Source of the DNA: Daucus carota subsp. sativus
Taxonomy: Eukaryota > Streptophyta > Magnoliopsida > Apiales > Apiaceae
Direction of reading: 5' to 3'
DNA length: 64,000 nt
Assembly: GCF_001625215.2 (NCBI RefSeq)
Contig: NC_030385.2
Coordinates: 42,681,598 to 42,745,597, forward strand
The translations under genes and the position numbers were made by a program. The stretch's first letter is position 1, and every line of letters starts with the position of its first letter. Below the pieces are notes generated by a model, which was not told where the DNA came from, did no database searches, and worked only from the letters and a program-made list of their open reading frames with translations. Shown here one piece after another: positions 60,601-64,000 of the stretch.

Positions 60601-62556
60601 TTCCAACATATCAATTAATAAAATGCAAATATTACATTTGAGACATTAGGGAAAGTACTCTGGATATAATGTAAATGAAATATCATATACTACATCACCT
60701 TTGTATCATTCTCATCAAATATTTCACCAACAATTTCCTCAACAATATCTTCCAGAGTAACTATCTGTTTCATCCAAATGACAAAGAAAGGGTAAAAGAT
60801 CCCAGAAATTCTGATAAAATATAGTAAGCATTGAAACGGTATATTAATACAATTTTTCGCAACTTCAGTAAAATTGGCAGCTAATATTATTCATATACAG
60901 ATAACTTAAGTGACTGAAAGATACTACGAGTCATGTTTTATGTACAAAACAACATAAGCAAACTCATGAACATACTCCCACAGTTCCTCCGTATTCGTTA
61001 AGGACTACAGCCATGTGGACCTTCCGGATGCGGAACTCCCTAAGTAGATTCCAGACCGACATTGAATCTGCAACATAATCAAGTCAGATGTATGTATTAC
61101 ACTGCTGAAAATCACAATTCATTCTTCTACAAAGAAGCATCACACAGCGAGTCAATTAAGCTTAAATTCTTAGCATCATAAGTATGTATGATAAATAAAC
61201 ATGAGCCACAACAACAGTAAAAGTAAATATGGTTATTAAGGAAAATAAAATCCTACCAGGAACAAAATATGCTGGTTTGTGTGCAATATCTCCCGCAGTT
61301 GTACTTTCAAGTACTTCTCCCTGTAAAAAAATTGTTATGCAAGAACATATTACTATGCAAACACTACCTCTGTAAGCAAAGAGAAATTTAACACCTCGAA
61401 AGAAATCAACTTGCCTTCTGCAGATAATCTAGTAGATCCATTGCAAAAGCAATGCCCACAATGTTGTCAATACGCTGTTCAAATACTGGTACTCTACAGA
61501 GATATTATATTAATCTCCAGCCACCAAAAAACAACATAAGTGTATTAGCTGTCAATTGATGACCTTTAGTCCTTTACATACCTGGAGTATGGATGAGTCA
61601 CCCAGAACTGGTGGAAATCTAAGAGTGTAGCATCTGAATCAATAGCAAGTACATCTATAAGGGGGGTCATCACCTCCCTAACGTGTGTATCTTTTATCTC
61701 CAACACGTTTTCAATCATATCCTGTAACATTAGCAGTACGTATATGACTTGCTATATGTAAAAATATATCAACTACATGCCAGAGGAAGTTGCTGTTTTG
61801 GAAAACTTTTGCTTCATAAAAAGCAAGGGTATTCTGTAATAGCAAAACAATAATGCAGGAGCAGTATTCTCGGTAGTCAGTACCACTTGCAGGCTGCAAA
61901 AGTCAAAATTTTCAATATTCAAACAACACCTTTAGATCAAAAGTAAGCAGCATTTTAATTAGGCTGTATTCTATATACACTGGAAGACAGGAGAACTTTG
62001 GTATCAGTTCATTGTTTTCACACAACTAATCCTTGCCCGACTTTCACATGACGCCAACATATAATTTCTAGATCATCATATCCAGATTCACATACCAATT
62101 TATCCAATTTGCAGAGTTCATGTCGAAAGCCACTTGAGGATCATAGAAATATATGTTCTGGGGTTTCTTAAATTGAGGCCATTGAGAAAATCTTTTTCCA
62201 TTCATAAATTCCAACACTCAGATTTTATGTGAGAAAAATTTATATGGTTACTAAACATCCTCAAACAGTGATCCAATTAAAGGATTAATTTAGCTAGGAA
62301 CTTTCATAAATCTAGAAGTTCCTTGAGAATTCTCACAAACAAAATGCTGAAGGGATCTCAGAGGCGTATATCCCTTCAATGAGATTAAGTAAAGTATTAT
62401 TTATTACAAGTACAACTAGCAAGTTGCGACAGATGCTAAAGACGAAAGGCCAATAAAAATTTGTTGTATTTTACCTGTTCTTCTTCCTCTATTGCGCCAC
62501 TTGACTCAGCAACTCTTAACATCAATTTCAGTTCATCTTCAGTGACATATGGTTCG
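57678..62556 (-). CDS. CBS / CorC-HlyC domain protein (DUF21 family), 5' part not seen
   Basis: Nine exons were read in phase: 62475-62556, 61582-61721, 61415-61493, 61257-61320, 60976-61067, 60699-60764, 59908-60024, 58644-58823, 57678-57923 (about 354 residues). The order is EPYVTEDELKLMLRVAESSG, a CBS pair (DTHVREVMTPLIDVLAID ... RVPVFEQRIDNIVGIAFAMD; AVVLNEYGGTVGIVTLEDIV), the transporter-associated CorC domain (TGYVVMRAEGVFDVDANTSI ... YETVSGFICEAFGYIPKTGD) and an acidic tail. It matches the C-terminal half of Arabidopsis At1g55930/At3g13070, chloroplast-envelope proteins linked to magnesium release. The preceding transit peptide and membrane DUF21 exons should lie at higher coordinates but are not recognisable before 64000. 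The intron after 61415 uses a GC donor. First exon phase (1 nt of a split codon) shows that it is internal. Confidence 0.9.
60091..60177. repeat. tandem duplication in an intron of the CBS gene
   Basis: Two diverged units of about 43 bp (CCCCTATTTTCAAATCA... and CCCCTATTTTTAAATCA..., each ending GGGAGTTGGTCAA) lie between the exons at 59908-60024 and 60699-60764. Confidence 0.75.
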
Positions 62557-64000
62557 CTATAAGAGAAAAGGAAATTGGGAAAGAATCAGTTATCATGTAA
62601 AGTAAGAAAAGTAGGGTTCACAAAGAATTACCTAAAGTGACCTTTTTTAGGTAAACCAACTACTACATTCTTTTGACCTCTACTGTTGTTCATCAAATGG
62701 AGGACGTGATAGAGTATATATTTATATATATTTTATATGATATTATTCTAATATTTACGGTTCTTTGTAATTGATCTTATTAAATGGAGTTTAATGTTTT
62801 ATTACATTTAATAAAGGAAATCCTAAAGTCGGAAGAAATTGAGCATGTGGGGCTTATTTTGAACTTAGATCAGAGGAACTGCGGATTTATGAGCGAGAAA
62901 AGGCCCCGGATGTCACAAAATATATAGGTAATGCCCAAAATTACAGAGTTGGGGAAAAATGGTCCCAAATACCAGTTATCAACGTTGAATAATCTAGCGT
63001 TTTTAATTTTGGAAGAAGACGCTAGATCGTGTAGCGTTTTGTTGTTTTAACCCCAGCAAAACGCTACACGAAGTAGCGTTCTGTTCTTTTAACCTTAACA
63101 GAACGCTACATTAACTAGCGTTCTGTTCTTTTAACCCTAACAAACGCTAGACGATGTAGCGTTTTTGATGAATATCCAAAACGCTACACGATGTAGCGTT
63201 ACATTTTTTCGGATCATGATATTCTGGACATTAATGATGGATATTGTGATAATGGAGGCCAACACCGCGCAACAAATCTTGTTTGGACCACAATTTAAGT
63301 TACATCAAATTTGGGCGTTTTTACAACCCACAAGAAGACAACGGAATTATCAATAGCTCTAAGATAGTCCAACATCAAAAATCCAATTGAAGTAGCCCAG
63401 ACCTGGAAGTCAGTCTACGAATTTCAAAATTTTAATACAACTCTTTTTAGAATATTACTTGTATATATTGTGCAAGCATTAAAACTCTTATATAATAGGA
63501 TTTTGACAGATATTAGAAAAACAACATTATATCATATACAATAATTTAGAGATAGTTGTATACTTAGAGAGAAAAGGGAAAGAAACACTTGCGAGAGAGA
63601 GATTGGAAGGAGTGAAGGAATTCAACCGGACTTCACACGATTTTTTCAAGTTGTATTATTCGTACTTATACTCTTATGCTCATGATTTGTGATATTAATA
63701 TATTATATATGTTTGATTTACTATATCATGAGTAACTAATCTCTTTATCCAAGAGTTAGGTAGTATTCATTGGTTTATATGTTTGTTTACTTGTACTGTG
63801 ACTTGCTGCATTTGTTAATCTTTCCATGAGCCCTTAATACAATTAAGGGAGTCGCGAACCCTTAGTTGCATACATAGGAATTACACCGAAGCGGGAGAGT
63901 AATATTCTAGTACATGATAATAATAAGCACAATTTAGGTATTAGATCGGGAGATTGATATGAGAATTGTGATACTAAGAATCCTCTCAATAGTCTATAGT
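62557..64000. other. intron of CBS gene or gene breakpoint, repeat-rich
   Basis: No exon of the CBS gene is recognisable here. The region holds the palindrome array (63018-63200), then AT-rich DNA with a purine-rich stretch (63566-63621). The last 200 bp have more even composition and no recognised identity. Confidence 0.5.
63018..63200. repeat. array of five palindromes, arms AACGCTA / TAGCGTT
   Basis: Five 21-bp units (63018-63038, 63060-63080, 63102-63122, 63143-63163, 63180-63200) have 7-bp arms AACGCTA and TAGCGTT around 7-bp centres (GATCGTG, CACGAAG, CATTAAC, GACGATG, CACGATG). The first unit has GA for AA at its left edge. Start-to-start spacing is 42, 42, 41 and 37 bp. The spacers between the first four palindromes share TTTTAACC(C/T) (TTGTTTTAACCCC, CTGTTCTTTTAACC). 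Confidence 0.9.

Noticed and set aside
63018-63200. CRISPR-like array
   Set aside because: Spacing is regular but this is a plant nuclear sequence. Spacers are similar to each other and there are no cas genes.
63165-63356. Short ORF downstream of the palindromes
   Set aside because: It begins inside the repeat array and has no protein features.

Overview
This is eukaryotic nuclear DNA from a flowering plant, almost certainly a eudicot. Genes carry GT-AG introns, several have TATA boxes, intergenic DNA is very AT-rich, and every recognisable gene belongs to a plant family: fasciclin-like arabinogalactan protein, DOMON/cytochrome b561, NPH3, group I WRKY, CCCH-LOTUS-RRM, purine permease, DUF21/CBS/CorC. 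The species cannot be fixed from the sequence.

Layout. 0-4 kb: tRNA-derived SINE, Helitron 3' end, a small proline-rich secreted protein (+) and a short non-LTR retroposon. 4-9 kb: a kelch protein of the nitrile-specifier clade (+) converging on a FLA2-type FLA (-). 8.7-11 kb: two MITE-like elements and a tRNA-Ile(AAU). 11.9-15.2 kb: a dead polygalacturonase (-) and an intact DOMON/cytochrome b561 gene (-). 15.4-21 kb: gene-poor, with a hAT-type MITE, a Pack-MULE carrying an ABCG/PDR transporter fragment, a second retroposon and a Stowaway. 22.3-28.3 kb: a five-exon NAT9-like acetyltransferase (-) and a nine-exon 307-residue coatomer beta'-like protein (-) made only of the N-terminal WD40 propeller. 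30.6-32.9 kb: BTB-NPH3 gene (+). 33.2-34.2 kb: Helitron and Stowaway. 35-40.6 kb: WRKY1-type gene (+) with a MITE in its leader intron, converging on a seven-exon CCCH/LOTUS/RRM gene (-). 45.7-51.6 kb: AT-rich, with a Helitron. 51.6-54.1 kb: purine permease (+) whose TATA box abuts a MITE, then an F-box pseudogene split by a SINE. 54.8-55.9 kb: head-to-tail Helitrons. 57.2-62.6 kb: a 125-residue plant protein of unknown function (+) tail-to-tail with a CorC/CBS gene (-) whose DUF21 exons are not seen before the window edge. 63.0-63.2 kb: an unexplained array of five regularly spaced palindromes.

Most exons were joined by reading splice sites and checking that phase is kept across every junction. 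The genes form no operon or obvious pathway. Cell-wall functions recur (FLA, proline-rich protein, polygalacturonase relic, DOMON-b561), but clustering by function should not be inferred. I found no convincing new multi-gene system. The observations most worth checking are the Pack-MULE, the one-propeller beta'-COP-like gene and the palindrome array.
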